64,000 nucleotides of DNA, from contig NZ_AP022605.1 in NCBI RefSeq assembly GCF_010728155.1, forward strand, positions 248,001-312,000, read 5' to 3'. The position numbers and the translations under genes are program-made. How positions within the stretch are numbered: position 1 is the first letter of the stretch; each line of letters begins with the position of its first letter. This document shows, piece by piece, positions 35,247-42,790 of this stretch. Under the pieces are notes generated by a model. That model did not search any database and had not been told where the DNA came from. It was given only the letters and a program-made list of their open reading frames with translations. This stretch comes from Mycolicibacterium doricum. GTDB taxonomy: Bacteria; Actinomycetota; Actinomycetes; Mycobacteriales; Mycobacteriaceae.

Positions 35247-35492
35247 TCAGCGGTGAGTCCGCATGTCCTCTAGAACGTCCGCTAGTTGTTGTTCGACCCG
35301 GTCAATCGCGAGGTCGTCCTGTGAACTCTCGAGTTCGTACATGATGTCCGAGCAGAAGGCGAGAAGGTATGAGATAAGTCCGCCGATACAGGCGTCGCAC
35401 TCACCGATCTGCTCCATGAGGAGACTAGCGGCGTGGTGATCCTCTTCCAGACGCGCCAGAATCAGCCGCAGAGCACGCTCGGTATCGATCAT
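35247..35492 (-). CDS. Small acidic helical protein, unknown
   Basis: An 81-residue product starting MIDTERALRLIL with a GAGGG ribosome site upstream; a longer frame from 35546 is less likely. It is acidic and helical with three cysteines (GECDACIGG and LAFCSD) and heptad-like leucines. No recognised domain. It is on the same strand, 118 bases upstream of the GIY-YIG operon, and could be an accessory or antidote component, though that is only positional inference. Confidence 0.5.
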   Translation of the reverse strand: MIDTERALRLILARLEEDHHAASLLMEQIGECDACIGGLISYLLAFCSDIMYELESSQDDLAIDRVEQQLADVLEDMRTHR

Positions 35493-35876
35493 TCTGGCGC
35501 CCTCAACATCGCCGTGGTTGAGTGTCGTGCAGCGTGGGTCCGTCACGGCGTATCATTCTCCACGATGGACCGCTCGATGTGGCGGCGATTGCGATGGAGT
35601 GATTGCCTCGGTAGTCGGTCGCTCCCCAAGTCTCTGAGCGTCAGGGAGCGGGAGGTACCGATCTTGAAGCGAAGCGTCGGCCCCCTGGCCCGCGGACCGA
35701 TTCCTAGAGCGACGAGCCGACGAATTTCACAGCGGCGGCTTTCTTTTGACCCGACTGCCCGGCGCCCCGGGTGCCGCAGGTAGGGGGTGCGAAAGTCTGT
35801 GCCGCACAACGGCCGGACAACCTGTGCCAAATTCTTTTCGCACAACCCGTTCGCACCCTTTTTTGGAGACCACCAC
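35493..35876. other. Intergenic region without a credible gene
   Basis: Open frames here look non-coding. A 9-base perfect inverted repeat (GGGTGCGAA at 35785-35793 and TTCGCACCC at 35850-35858) precedes a run of T and the GGAG ribosome site of the terminase remnant. Confidence 0.5.
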
Positions 35877-36173
35877 ATGACCCCGAAGGGCCCCGCCAAC
35901 CTCAAAAGCTGAGGTAGAGCCCTATGGCGGGCTATCTTCCGCGAGTTCGAGCCGTCGCCAACAGAGCGCCAGATCGTGCACGAACTGGCCCGAATCCTCG
36001 ACGAAATCGACGAAATGAGTGCCGCCCTGACTGAATCAAGCCCCGTCGTCCCCGGCTCGATGGGACAGACTCGCCCCAACCCGCTCTATGCGGGGCCGCG
36101 CGAGCATCGCAGGCTGGCCGACCGCCTCACGCAGGCACTCGACCTCACCAACAGCAAACGGCGACGCCCGTGA
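35877..36173 (+). pseudogene. Phage terminase small subunit-like remnant with in-frame TGA
   Basis: ATG at 35877 after a GGAG ribosome site reads TPKGPANLKS, then TGA at 35910-35912 (codon 12), then continues in the same frame as GRALWRAIFREFEPSPTERQ, VHELARILDEIDEM and SPVVPGSMGQTRPNPL, which fits P27-type small terminase subunits found in actinophages. One nonsense change breaks the gene unless translation restarts downstream. Its TGA overlaps the next GTG. Confidence 0.6.
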
Positions 36174-36394
36174 AGCGCCGTTGCGACGTTGACGGCGAGT
36201 ACGCCGACCACGACTGGTGGCGGAATCTGACCTACCCGCCCGGGCTGTGCTGCCTCAACCACTTCGGCGGGACCGGCACTCGCCCCCAGCGCTGGGCCGC
36301 CCTTGTCGCCGCCCGCAAGGCAGCCGCCCCGCGTGGGTGGACGCTGTGGAGCGTCCGCCAACTCACCGCCGACAAGCAAGAGAGACGACCATGA
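36170..36394 (+). CDS. Small phage-like protein, unknown
   Basis: A 74-residue product with GTG start overlapping the terminase stop (GTGA). It has paired cysteines (RRCDVDGEYADHDWW and PGLCCLNHFGG) that might bind a metal. No recognised family; its coupling suggests a short phage-type operon with its neighbours. Confidence 0.45.
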   Translation: MKRRCDVDGEYADHDWWRNLTYPPGLCCLNHFGGTGTRPQRWAALVAARKAAAPRGWTLWSVRQLTADKQERRP

Positions 36395-36713
36395 CCGACG
36401 ACCACAACCTCGCGATCACCTCGCAGCGACTACTGTTGCCTTCGTCACGAAGGACCCAGCGGGTCTACGACGAGTCTCGCCTTTGCGCCTCACCGAGGAA
36501 CAGAAGAGCTACCTGGTCGTCGCTATAGCGCTGCTCGCGATCGAAAAGACGCGGGCCCGGATGGACAGCGACTTCGCGCGAGTTGACAAGACCTGGGCGA
36601 AGTTTCAAACTCGCCTCGAAAGCGACGCGTTGACGCGTATCAGGTTCGATAAGATGAAGCGTTCTTCACGAAGCGACATCGGCGTCAGCCGGACCGATAA
36701 CATTCGCGCATGA
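36391..36713 (+). pseudogene. Probable frameshifted small ORF
   Basis: An ATG at 36391 overlaps the previous stop (ATGA) and starts TDDHNLAITSQ, but the frame closes at 36528. A second frame, without a good start, reads FVTKDPAGLRRVSPLRLTEEQKSYLVVAIALLAIEKTRARMDSDF (only partly quoted: LTEEQKSYLVVAIALL, EKTRARMDSDFARVD) and ends exactly in an ATGA overlap with the next gene. A frameshift near 36430-36480 would join them. Confidence 0.4.
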
Positions 36714-37198
36714 CGGACGATCCGGCCGACACCGCACGCTCACCGATCACCGTGCGCGTCGAGGTGATTGGCACCATCCACGACGGGAGTCCCCCGCAGC
36801 GGGCCGTTGCCGAGGAGCTTCCCACCTACCTCGCCGCCGAGGGCGTAACGGCCGAGCTGAGTTACCGCCCTGGGGGCGGCTTCGGGTTAGGCGTCGTCGA
36901 GACCATCGCCGTCTTCATCGCCGTCAGCGCCGCCGCGGGTCTGATCGGCGACACTGCCACGGCGATCGTGACCGGGGCGGTCAAGTGGGCGCGGGAGCGA
37001 CTGCGGCGTGAACCACCGGGACCGCCGGAGCCCACCGGTGTCACGGGTCCAGCCGACCCCGACGCCGACCCACGGAAGACAGTGCGCATCTCGTTGTACG
37101 GCCCGCGGGGCGAGCTGCTCAAGGACATCGAGGTCAACCGCGACGAGGTCAACACGCTGTTCGGCGATCCGGTCGAGGACCCTGACACCATCGGGTAG
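36710..37198 (+). CDS. Membrane protein resembling effector-associated EACC1
   Basis: A 162-residue protein: N-terminal alpha/beta segment (PITVRVEVIGTIHDG, EELPTYLAAEGVTAEL), a hydrophobic helix (VVETIAVFIAVSAAAGLIG) followed by basic WARERLRRE, a Pro-rich linker and a C-terminal strand pair (RISLYGPRGELLKDIEV). The order helix, basic stretch, linker, short beta segment resembles EACC1, a component of actinobacterial effector conflict systems; this is a layout match, not a confirmed one. ATG overlaps the preceding stop. Confidence 0.5.
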   Translation: MTDDPADTARSPITVRVEVIGTIHDGSPPQRAVAEELPTYLAAEGVTAELSYRPGGGFGLGVVETIAVFIAVSAAAGLIGDTATAIVTGAVKWARERLRREPPGPPEPTGVTGPADPDADPRKTVRISLYGPRGELLKDIEVNRDEVNTLFGDPVEDPDTIG

Positions 37199-37563
37199 AG
37201 AGGGTTCTTGAGCCAATCGTCAGCATTTTCGGCAGAGGCATTTGAGCTTGGTGACAAGTCGTTAAGCTGCCCTCTCAACGGTCGGCAGTTGCGGCTGGTC
37301 GGCGTCGAGTGTGCGTCCGGGGCGACGACACACCGACGTGACGCGCCCTGGATGCACGCTCAAATCCGCAGGCGCACACTCGACGCCGCGGGTACACAGT
37401 GGACGGCAGGCTGACCGGTAGCCGGGAACGAAGGCGGCGACGGGCAGCATTGCTGCCCGACCTTAGCCGAGTGCCACCAGGTGGACTCCCGGCCAGGGCG
37501 CCTGAGTTGCTGGCAAGTCGGAAATCTACTCCCTGCGAGGAACTCGACCCCGTTTTCGATCGC
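37199..37563. other. Gene-free stretch with nested palindrome
   Basis: No credible gene in 365 bases; it holds the inverted repeat described separately, and the remaining open frames are its shadows. Confidence 0.5.
37301..37387. repeat. Nested inverted repeat, small mobile-element-like
   Basis: Outer arms GGCGTCGAGTGTGCG (37301-37315) and its perfect reverse complement (37373-37387). Inside, GTGCGTCCGGGGCG pairs imperfectly with GCGCCCTGGATGCAC, giving a second hairpin. No coding sequence; resembles dispersed palindromic elements of mycobacteria or a MITE. Confidence 0.7.
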
Positions 37564-37929
37564 TTAGATCGGCAGCTGGCGGATGCGTATCGTCTTCTCG
37601 CCGAGCACGACGACGGCACCCTCGGCTAGCTCGTCCTGCACGACAGGCAGGTTGGCGATGAGCAGGCGGGCTTGTAGGGACGCACGTCGACCGCCTGCGC
37701 GGCGTATCAGCACAACCGACGGTTCGCTGGCACCTGACCGAGCCAGCAAGGTGCCGAAATCCGTATCTGCGCTGATCAATACACGCCCCTCGGCCGCAGC
37801 TAACGCGAGGACCACATCATCGGTCGCACTTGCCAATCCACGGTCACGAACATGAACGACGTCATGACCGTCCTCGATGAGAAATCTGGATAGTGTAGGC
37901 GAAAGATTCTCGTCCAGCAACAGTTTCAT
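37564..37929 (-). CDS. DUF5615 PIN-like toxin
   Basis: A 121-residue PIN-like (Mut7-C-related) protein: MKLLLDENLSP at the start with the first acidic residues, DGHDVVHVRDRGL, and VLISADTDFGTLL with the central acidic cluster, then SVVLIRR. Typical RNase toxin of type II pairs. ATG overlaps the DUF433 antitoxin stop by four bases. Confidence 0.85.
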   Translation of the reverse strand: MKLLLDENLSPTLSRFLIEDGHDVVHVRDRGLASATDDVVLALAAAEGRVLISADTDFGTLLARSGASEPSVVLIRRAGGRRASLQARLLIANLPVVQDELAEGAVVVLGEKTIRIRQLPI

Positions 37930-38156
37930 GCGGTCGGACGCAGCGGCAACTCTCGCTCCCGTACTGCCTCAGCCGCGTAGCGCAGAGCCTCGGCGACGTC
38001 TTCTTCCTCAAGGTCGGGAAGCTCGGCAAGAATCTCCGGCGGCGTCATCTGGTCAGCAACCATCGCGACCACAGTCGCCACCGGGATACGCAAGCCCCGG
38101 ATGCACGGTATGCCCCCCATGATGTCCGGATCGACGGTGACGCGGCTGAATCGCAT
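37926..38156 (-). CDS. DUF433 antitoxin
   Basis: A 76-residue DUF433 protein: RVTVDPDIMGGIPCIRGLRIPVATVV is the family signature (core GGIPCIRG), followed by a helix TPPEILAELPDLEEEDVAEAL. Partner of the DUF5615 toxin downstream. The ATG at 38156 is preferred over GTG 38162 because TAACCT lies 8 bases upstream, giving a leaderless start. Confidence 0.85.
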   Translation of the reverse strand: MRFSRVTVDPDIMGGIPCIRGLRIPVATVVAMVADQMTPPEILAELPDLEEEDVAEALRYAAEAVRERELPLRPTA

Positions 38157-38332
38157 GCCCACAAGGTTAGTCGGTCACGACACGCTGTGTCGGCAGGTTC
38201 CGAGCGGCTACCGACCCACCTCATGCTGGTGACCTCACATGTCTGAAACAGCACCCCATTCCTTGCCATGGCTTCTACCTGCCCTTTTGTTTATGACCAG
38301 GGGCGAAACGGCAGAGCAATCACACCTTCGAT

Positions 38333-39048
38333 GCACCCGTGGGTCCGGCCGGCCAGGGATGGTGTGGTCGACGTCTGCGGTGGTGGCGGGTTTGTCACAG
38401 CTGGGTCAACCGCATGGAAAGCGGCAGGTCACGTCGCGACAGCGCACGAATTCCCGCAGTGCTCTCGAGGGCCGGTAGCGGGGTTCGGGCGGGGCGTCGC
38501 CGGGGTGTGTGATCGAACGGATCTTGGCGCGGGCGAGGAGGGCCGCGAGCACGGTGGCGTTGGTGACGCCGGCCCCGGACACGAAAGCCTGGGCGGGGCA
38601 GGGTGATCGACGTTGGGCCGAGGCTGATTCCGCGCCGGCCGCCTCCGGCTGGGGCTCGGAGGGTGATCGCGGCTCGGCTTCGGTTCCCGGTGTCGGCTCC
38701 GGCGTTGGAGCCGCCTCGCGTGGGTCTGCGAAGTGCACATCGCGGTCGTGTTGGGCGTCTTTGGTCGGCGTAGCGCTGCGGGGTCGTGGATCTCGTCGAT
38801 GGCGTCGATCGTCTTCTTCTGTGATTTCGGACCCCAGGTGGCGATGTGTTCGGCCAGGGCCGCGTCGACGGCGGCCATGAGCGTCGGGTCGGTGATCAAG
38901 GCGGTGCGGGTCACGATCGCGCGCACGAGTGGGTCGTGGATGACTCCGGCCGCGAACAGCGCGGCGACTTCGGGGGGGCGGTCGTGCAGCATGACCGCGC
39001 GGTGAGCGCAGCCATTGCACCGATCCCGGGCAACGAACCATCGAACAT
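38333..39048 (-). pseudogene. N-terminal/middle remnant of a 13E12-type (DUF222/HNH) protein
   Basis: ATG at 39048 starts FDGSLPGIGAM, then about 100 codons are missing and the DUF222 region appears as LHDRPPEVAALFAAGVIHD and ITDPTLMAAVDAALAEHIATWGP in one frame, continues as FVSGAGVTNATVLAALLAR and CRDVTCRFPCG in another, and shows the HNH start ADVDHTIP in a third. Homology stops near 38333. Several frameshifts, so dead. The missing end is at 31194-31446. Confidence 0.8.
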
Positions 39049-39138
39049 AGGTTCGACTATGGCAGACCGCGCTGACCCGAGGGCGCTCGAAACCCCTGTC
39101 CTGTGGATGGATTCACCGCTGGGATAAGCCCCAGAACC

Positions 39139-39888
39139 TCAGCGGCCCCGTGTCGCGTCGACGAAGGTGGTGTCCATGCTCGCGTCGGCCTCACTGTGGT
39201 CGCCGCACCGCCCGTAGCGCGTCATCAACTCCGGCGCGCCGATCGTCGTGACCAGCCAACCCTGTTCGGTGAGCCAGTCGACCACTCCCGTCCCGACCGC
39301 CTCCACGGCCAGCCGGCTCCCGGGCGGACTCATCGCGTGGATGCGGTCGAACAGCAGGTGCGGGCCGTCCGCGACATACGGAAGCAGCCCCTCGACGGCC
39401 CACGCCGTCGGTTCGGAGCTGTCGAATCCCCTCGCCCGCAAGGCTTCCGGCCAGCCGTCGAACAGGTCGGCGGGCACCGCCACATAGCGCGACACCGCGG
39501 GACTCTCACCGTGTTCACGCATGACCTCGTTCTTGAACTTCAGCACCCCGGGTTGGTCGATCTCGAAGACCGTGGTGCCGCTGACCCAGGGCAGCCGCCA
39601 CGCCCGCGCGTCGAGACCCGCAGCCATGATCACCATCTGCTCGAGGCCGTGTGCCCCCGCGGCGATGAAATACTCGTCGAACCACTTGGTGCGCGAGGAG
39701 GCGTAGTTGGCGATCCCGTTGATCCGTGCGGCCGTCTCGTCCGTCGGGAGCTGACACCCCCGGCTCACCGCGGCGTCGATGAACACCTGCGCATACGGGT
39801 CGTCGAACAACGGACAGTCGGCGTGCGACCCACTCCGTCTGGCCAGCGCGACGGCCAGCGCGCTCGCGATGCCGTCATGAGTGGTCAT
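39139..39888 (-). CDS. SAM-dependent methyltransferase (TIGR00027/LCM type)
   Basis: A 249-residue class I methyltransferase of the large mycobacterial family: YASSRTKWFDEYFIAAGAHG, QMVIMAAGLDARAWRLPW (SAM loop), TVFEIDQPGVLKFK, AWAVEGLLPYV. It is shorter at the N-terminus than most relatives, starting at ATG 39888, 14 bases inside mnhG. That overlap suggests co-transcription with the antiporter genes. Substrate unknown. Confidence 0.88.
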   Translation of the reverse strand: MTTHDGIASALAVALARRSGSHADCPLFDDPYAQVFIDAAVSRGCQLPTDETAARINGIANYASSRTKWFDEYFIAAGAHGLEQMVIMAAGLDARAWRLPWVSGTTVFEIDQPGVLKFKNEVMREHGESPAVSRYVAVPADLFDGWPEALRARGFDSSEPTAWAVEGLLPYVADGPHLLFDRIHAMSPPGSRLAVEAVGTGVVDWLTEQGWLVTTIGAPELMTRYGRCGDHSEADASMDTTFVDATRGR

Positions 39889-40237
39889 GGCGGCGGTGTT
39901 CCCTTTCCGCGGTGACTTCAAGCATTTCGTCCCTGGTCAACAGGTCATCTCGGATGTTCTGCTCCTCGTAGGCGAGCTGGCCGACACGGTTGGCGATCAC
40001 CGGTGCGGTGATGACCGTGAACAGTCCGGCCAGGACGAGCATCCCGACGTCGACATTGCCGCGCAGCCGGAGCGCCGCCCCCGCGAGCACGAGCAGCAGA
40101 CCGAGCACCTGGGGCTTCGTCGCGGCGTGCATCCGCGACAGGGTGTCCGGGAACCGGACGACACCGACGGCGGCGGTCAGGGCCAGCGTCGAGCCACCCA
40201 GCACCAGGACGCTGGCGACGACGTCGGAGGCGTTCAC
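39875..40237 (-). CDS. mnhG: Mrp antiporter subunit MnhG
   Basis: Small membrane subunit of the multisubunit cation/proton antiporter. 120 residues, three helices; VVRFPDTLSRMHAATKPQVLGLLL is the family signature (RFPDxxxRxHAxxK). GTG start overlaps the mnhF stop (GTGA). Charged C-terminal tail. Confidence 0.93.
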   Translation of the reverse strand: MNASDVVASVLVLGGSTLALTAAVGVVRFPDTLSRMHAATKPQVLGLLLVLAGAALRLRGNVDVGMLVLAGLFTVITAPVIANRVGQLAYEEQNIRDDLLTRDEMLEVTAEREHRRHDHS

Positions 40238-40521
40238 CGGACCCTCCGTTTCCTGTCGGCTCTATCGACGTCGGGTACGCGGAAGCGTGCCACGCTGACC
40301 GAGCCCAGGAAGCTGATCAGAGCCAGGGCGGTCAAGCTGTACGTCACGGTGGTGTTGCGGCTGAACGCCGCCCACGTGCCGATCCCGCACATGGTGACCG
40401 CGATGAGGGTGTCCAGCGCGACGAGCCGGTCCAGCGTGCTCGGCCCGGCCAACAGCCGGAACATCGTCGCGGCCGCGGCGACGCTGAGCATCACTCCCGC
40501 GATGATCCAGACGGTATTCAG
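40234..40521 (-). CDS. mnhF: Mrp antiporter subunit MnhF, probable CTG start
   Basis: Small three-helix subunit with GPSTLDRLVALDTL, the family signature. From ATG 40494 it would lack the start of helix 1; extending to a CTG at 40521 gives NTVWIIAGVMLSVAAAATMF, a complete first helix and 95 residues, the normal size. That CTG overlaps the mnhE TGA (CTGA), mirroring the ATGA/GTGA couplings of the rest of the operon. A GTG at 40497 is the conservative alternative. Confidence 0.8.
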   Translation of the reverse strand: MNTVWIIAGVMLSVAAAATMFRLLAGPSTLDRLVALDTLIAVTMCGIGTWAAFSRNTTVTYSLTALALISFLGSVSVARFRVPDVDRADRKRRVR

Positions 40522-41084
40522 CGATCCGCCTCCTTTTCACTCGATGGCCGCCAGTCCGACTCCCGTTCGAAAGCCGCGATCAGCAATCGCTCGAACTGCC
40601 CGATCTGACGGTAGAAGCGACTCAACGCGCGGTCGGAGCCGACGTCGATGACATGGATGTAGACCACACGTCTGGTCTGGTCAATCTCGAGCGCGATGGT
40701 GCCCGGCGTCAGGTTCACGATGTTCACCGCGAGAGCGAGCACCAGGTCCGACTTCACCGCGAAGTGCGCCCGTAGCACCGCGGTCAGCGGTGGCGGGCCC
40801 GGTTTGACGGCCAGCCACGCCACCTGCACCGACGACTCCAGTAGGTAGTACGCCACGGTGGCGATCAACCGCAGCAGCGACAGCAGGTGCACCCGCCCCT
40901 CCACCGGGACCGGCGGCAGCGGCAGCAGCAGTGTGATCATCAGTGCGATGACGAGGCCGCTGATGATGTTGGCCATAGAAAGCGTGCCCCACAACAGCAC
41001 CCAGACCAACGTCAACCAGCACAGCACCCACGCCCGCAGCGCGAGCCGACGCGGTGACCACCTCGTCCCCTCGATCACCTTCAT
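40518..41084 (-). CDS. mnhE: Mrp antiporter subunit MnhE
   Basis: 188-residue membrane subunit. Helices at WVLCWLTLVWVLLWG and NIISGLVIALMITLLLP, then VAYYLLESSVQVAWLAVKP and a C-terminal cytoplasmic domain with NIVNLTPGTIALEID and VYIHVIDVG, the usual MnhE features. ATG overlaps the mnhD stop (ATGA). Confidence 0.93.
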   Translation of the reverse strand: MKVIEGTRWSPRRLALRAWVLCWLTLVWVLLWGTLSMANIISGLVIALMITLLLPLPPVPVEGRVHLLSLLRLIATVAYYLLESSVQVAWLAVKPGPPPLTAVLRAHFAVKSDLVLALAVNIVNLTPGTIALEIDQTRRVVYIHVIDVGSDRALSRFYRQIGQFERLLIAAFERESDWRPSSEKEADR

Positions 41085-42688
41085 GGCCGCTCACCCACCA
41101 CCGCGGTGATGTAGTGGTCGCGGTCGATCACCTCGCCGGCAGCTCGGCCGCTGTAGGCGAAGATCGGCCCCGCCGCCACGGTCAGCGTCAGGCCGACCGC
41201 GATCAGCGCCGCGGTCGGCACCAGCATTCCGGCGGGCATGCGGCCGACATGGTCACGGTCCACGAATTGGATGTCATCCGATTCGGAGGTGTCGTCCAGC
41301 AGCGCCGCGGGCGCGGTGGACGACAGGTGCCCCTCCGGTGCGTCCTCACGCGACCGCCAGAACGCCTTCGTCCACACCCGCGCCACCACGTACAGCGTCA
41401 GCAGGCTGGTCACCACACCGCCGCCGACTAGCGCCCAGGCCAGTGGTGTTCCGTTGGCTGCGCCGGCCTCGAGCAGCGCGACCTTGCCGATGAAACCGGA
41501 GAACGGCGGTATCCCGCCCAGATTCACCGCCGGCACGACGAAGACGAAGGCCAGCAATGGGCTGGCGGCAGCCAACCCGCCGAGGCGCGTCATCGTCGAG
41601 GCACCGGCCTGGCGCTCGATCAAACCCACCACGAGAAACAGCGTGGTCTGCACGACGATGTGGTGCGCCACGTAGTAGATGGCGCCCGCCATGCCGAGGT
41701 CGCTGGACAGCGCGATGCCGAACACCATGTACCCGATGTGGCTCACGAGCGTGAAGGACAACAGTCGCTTGATGTCGCTCTGTGCGATCGCGCCCAGGAT
41801 GCCGACCACCATGGTCAGCAGCGCCGCCCACAGCAGCACCTGGTCCAGCCCGCCGCCCGGGAACAGCAGTGAATGCGCCCGGATGATCGCGTAGACGCCG
41901 ACCTTCGTCAGCAGCCCGGCGAACACCGCAGTGACGGGCGCCGGTGCGGTCGGGTAGGAGTCGGGCAACCACGTCGACAGGGGGAACACCGCCGCCTTGA
42001 TGCCGAACGCCACCATCAGCACCGCGAACAGCGCCATGCGGGTGCCTTCGGAGACGTCGTCGAGACGCACGGCCAGCTCGGCCAGGTTCAGCGTGCCGGT
42101 CGCGGCGTACACCAGTCCGATGCCGAGCAGGAAGATCATCGACGACACCATCGACACCATTACGTACGAGATGCCCGCCCGTACGCGCTCGGCGCTGGCA
42201 CCGATGGTCAGCAGCACGAAGCTCGCGGACAGCAGCACCTCGAACCCGACGTACAGGTTGAACAGGTCACCGGCGAGGAAGGCCGTGCACACCCCCGCCG
42301 ACAGCACCAGATAGGTGGGCAGGAAGATCGACACCGGCTGACGGCCGTCACCGTCGCGGATGCCCTGGCCGATGGCGTAGGCGACCACCGCCAGCAGCAC
42401 GATGGACGACACCATCAGCATCAGCGCAGACAACCGGTCCACGACCAGGGTGATGCCCAGCGGACCCATGCCGGGGATGCTCTGGCCCCATCCGCCGACG
42501 TGCAGGGCCAGCGTGCCGTCGCGGTCGGTGAGGTAGACGAGCGTCGCGCAGACCACGACGACCGCGACGAGCGCCACCTGCGCCAGCACCCGCTGCAGCA
42601 CCGGGCGACGGCCCGCGAACAGCGTCAGCGCAGCGGCGATCGTCGGGATCAGCACCGGCAGCGGCATGAGCACCGAGGCCACTCTCAT
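41081..42688 (-). CDS. mnhD: Mrp antiporter subunit MnhD
   Basis: 535-residue NADH-quinone-oxidoreductase-like proton-channel subunit with about 14 helices. Key residues visible: the Glu in LYVGFEVLLSAS, Lys in AFGIKAAVFPLSTWLPDSYP, Lys in LLTKVGVYAI, and HIGYMVFG, YVAHHIVVQ, GGIPPFSGFIGK. The ATG is the last of three ATGs brought by a 35-bp tandem repeat immediately upstream. Confidence 0.95.
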   Translation of the reverse strand: MRVASVLMPLPVLIPTIAAALTLFAGRRPVLQRVLAQVALVAVVVVCATLVYLTDRDGTLALHVGGWGQSIPGMGPLGITLVVDRLSALMLMVSSIVLLAVVAYAIGQGIRDGDGRQPVSIFLPTYLVLSAGVCTAFLAGDLFNLYVGFEVLLSASFVLLTIGASAERVRAGISYVMVSMVSSMIFLLGIGLVYAATGTLNLAELAVRLDDVSEGTRMALFAVLMVAFGIKAAVFPLSTWLPDSYPTAPAPVTAVFAGLLTKVGVYAIIRAHSLLFPGGGLDQVLLWAALLTMVVGILGAIAQSDIKRLLSFTLVSHIGYMVFGIALSSDLGMAGAIYYVAHHIVVQTTLFLVVGLIERQAGASTMTRLGGLAAASPLLAFVFVVPAVNLGGIPPFSGFIGKVALLEAGAANGTPLAWALVGGGVVTSLLTLYVVARVWTKAFWRSREDAPEGHLSSTAPAALLDDTSESDDIQFVDRDHVGRMPAGMLVPTAALIAVGLTLTVAAGPIFAYSGRAAGEVIDRDHYITAVVGERP

Positions 42689-42790
42689 GCGCGATCCGCC
42701 TTCGCTTCTCGCTGCGCCGTCATGCGCGATCCGCCTTCGCTTCTCGCTGCGCCGTCATGCGCGATCCGCCTTCGCTTCTCGCTGCGCCGT
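42686..42790. repeat. Three tandem 35-bp repeats at the mnhC-mnhD junction
   Basis: Three perfect copies (42686, 42721, 42756) fill the space between the mnhC stop and the mnhD start. On the transcribed strand each unit ends with GAAGGCGGATCGCGCATG, so ribosome-site-like sequence and ATG are triplicated, in different frames because 35 is not a multiple of three. Confidence 0.9.

Noticed and set aside
35543..36079. 178-codon minus frame in the island
   Set aside because: No domain, no ribosome site, and it overlaps the terminase remnant that shows real homology.
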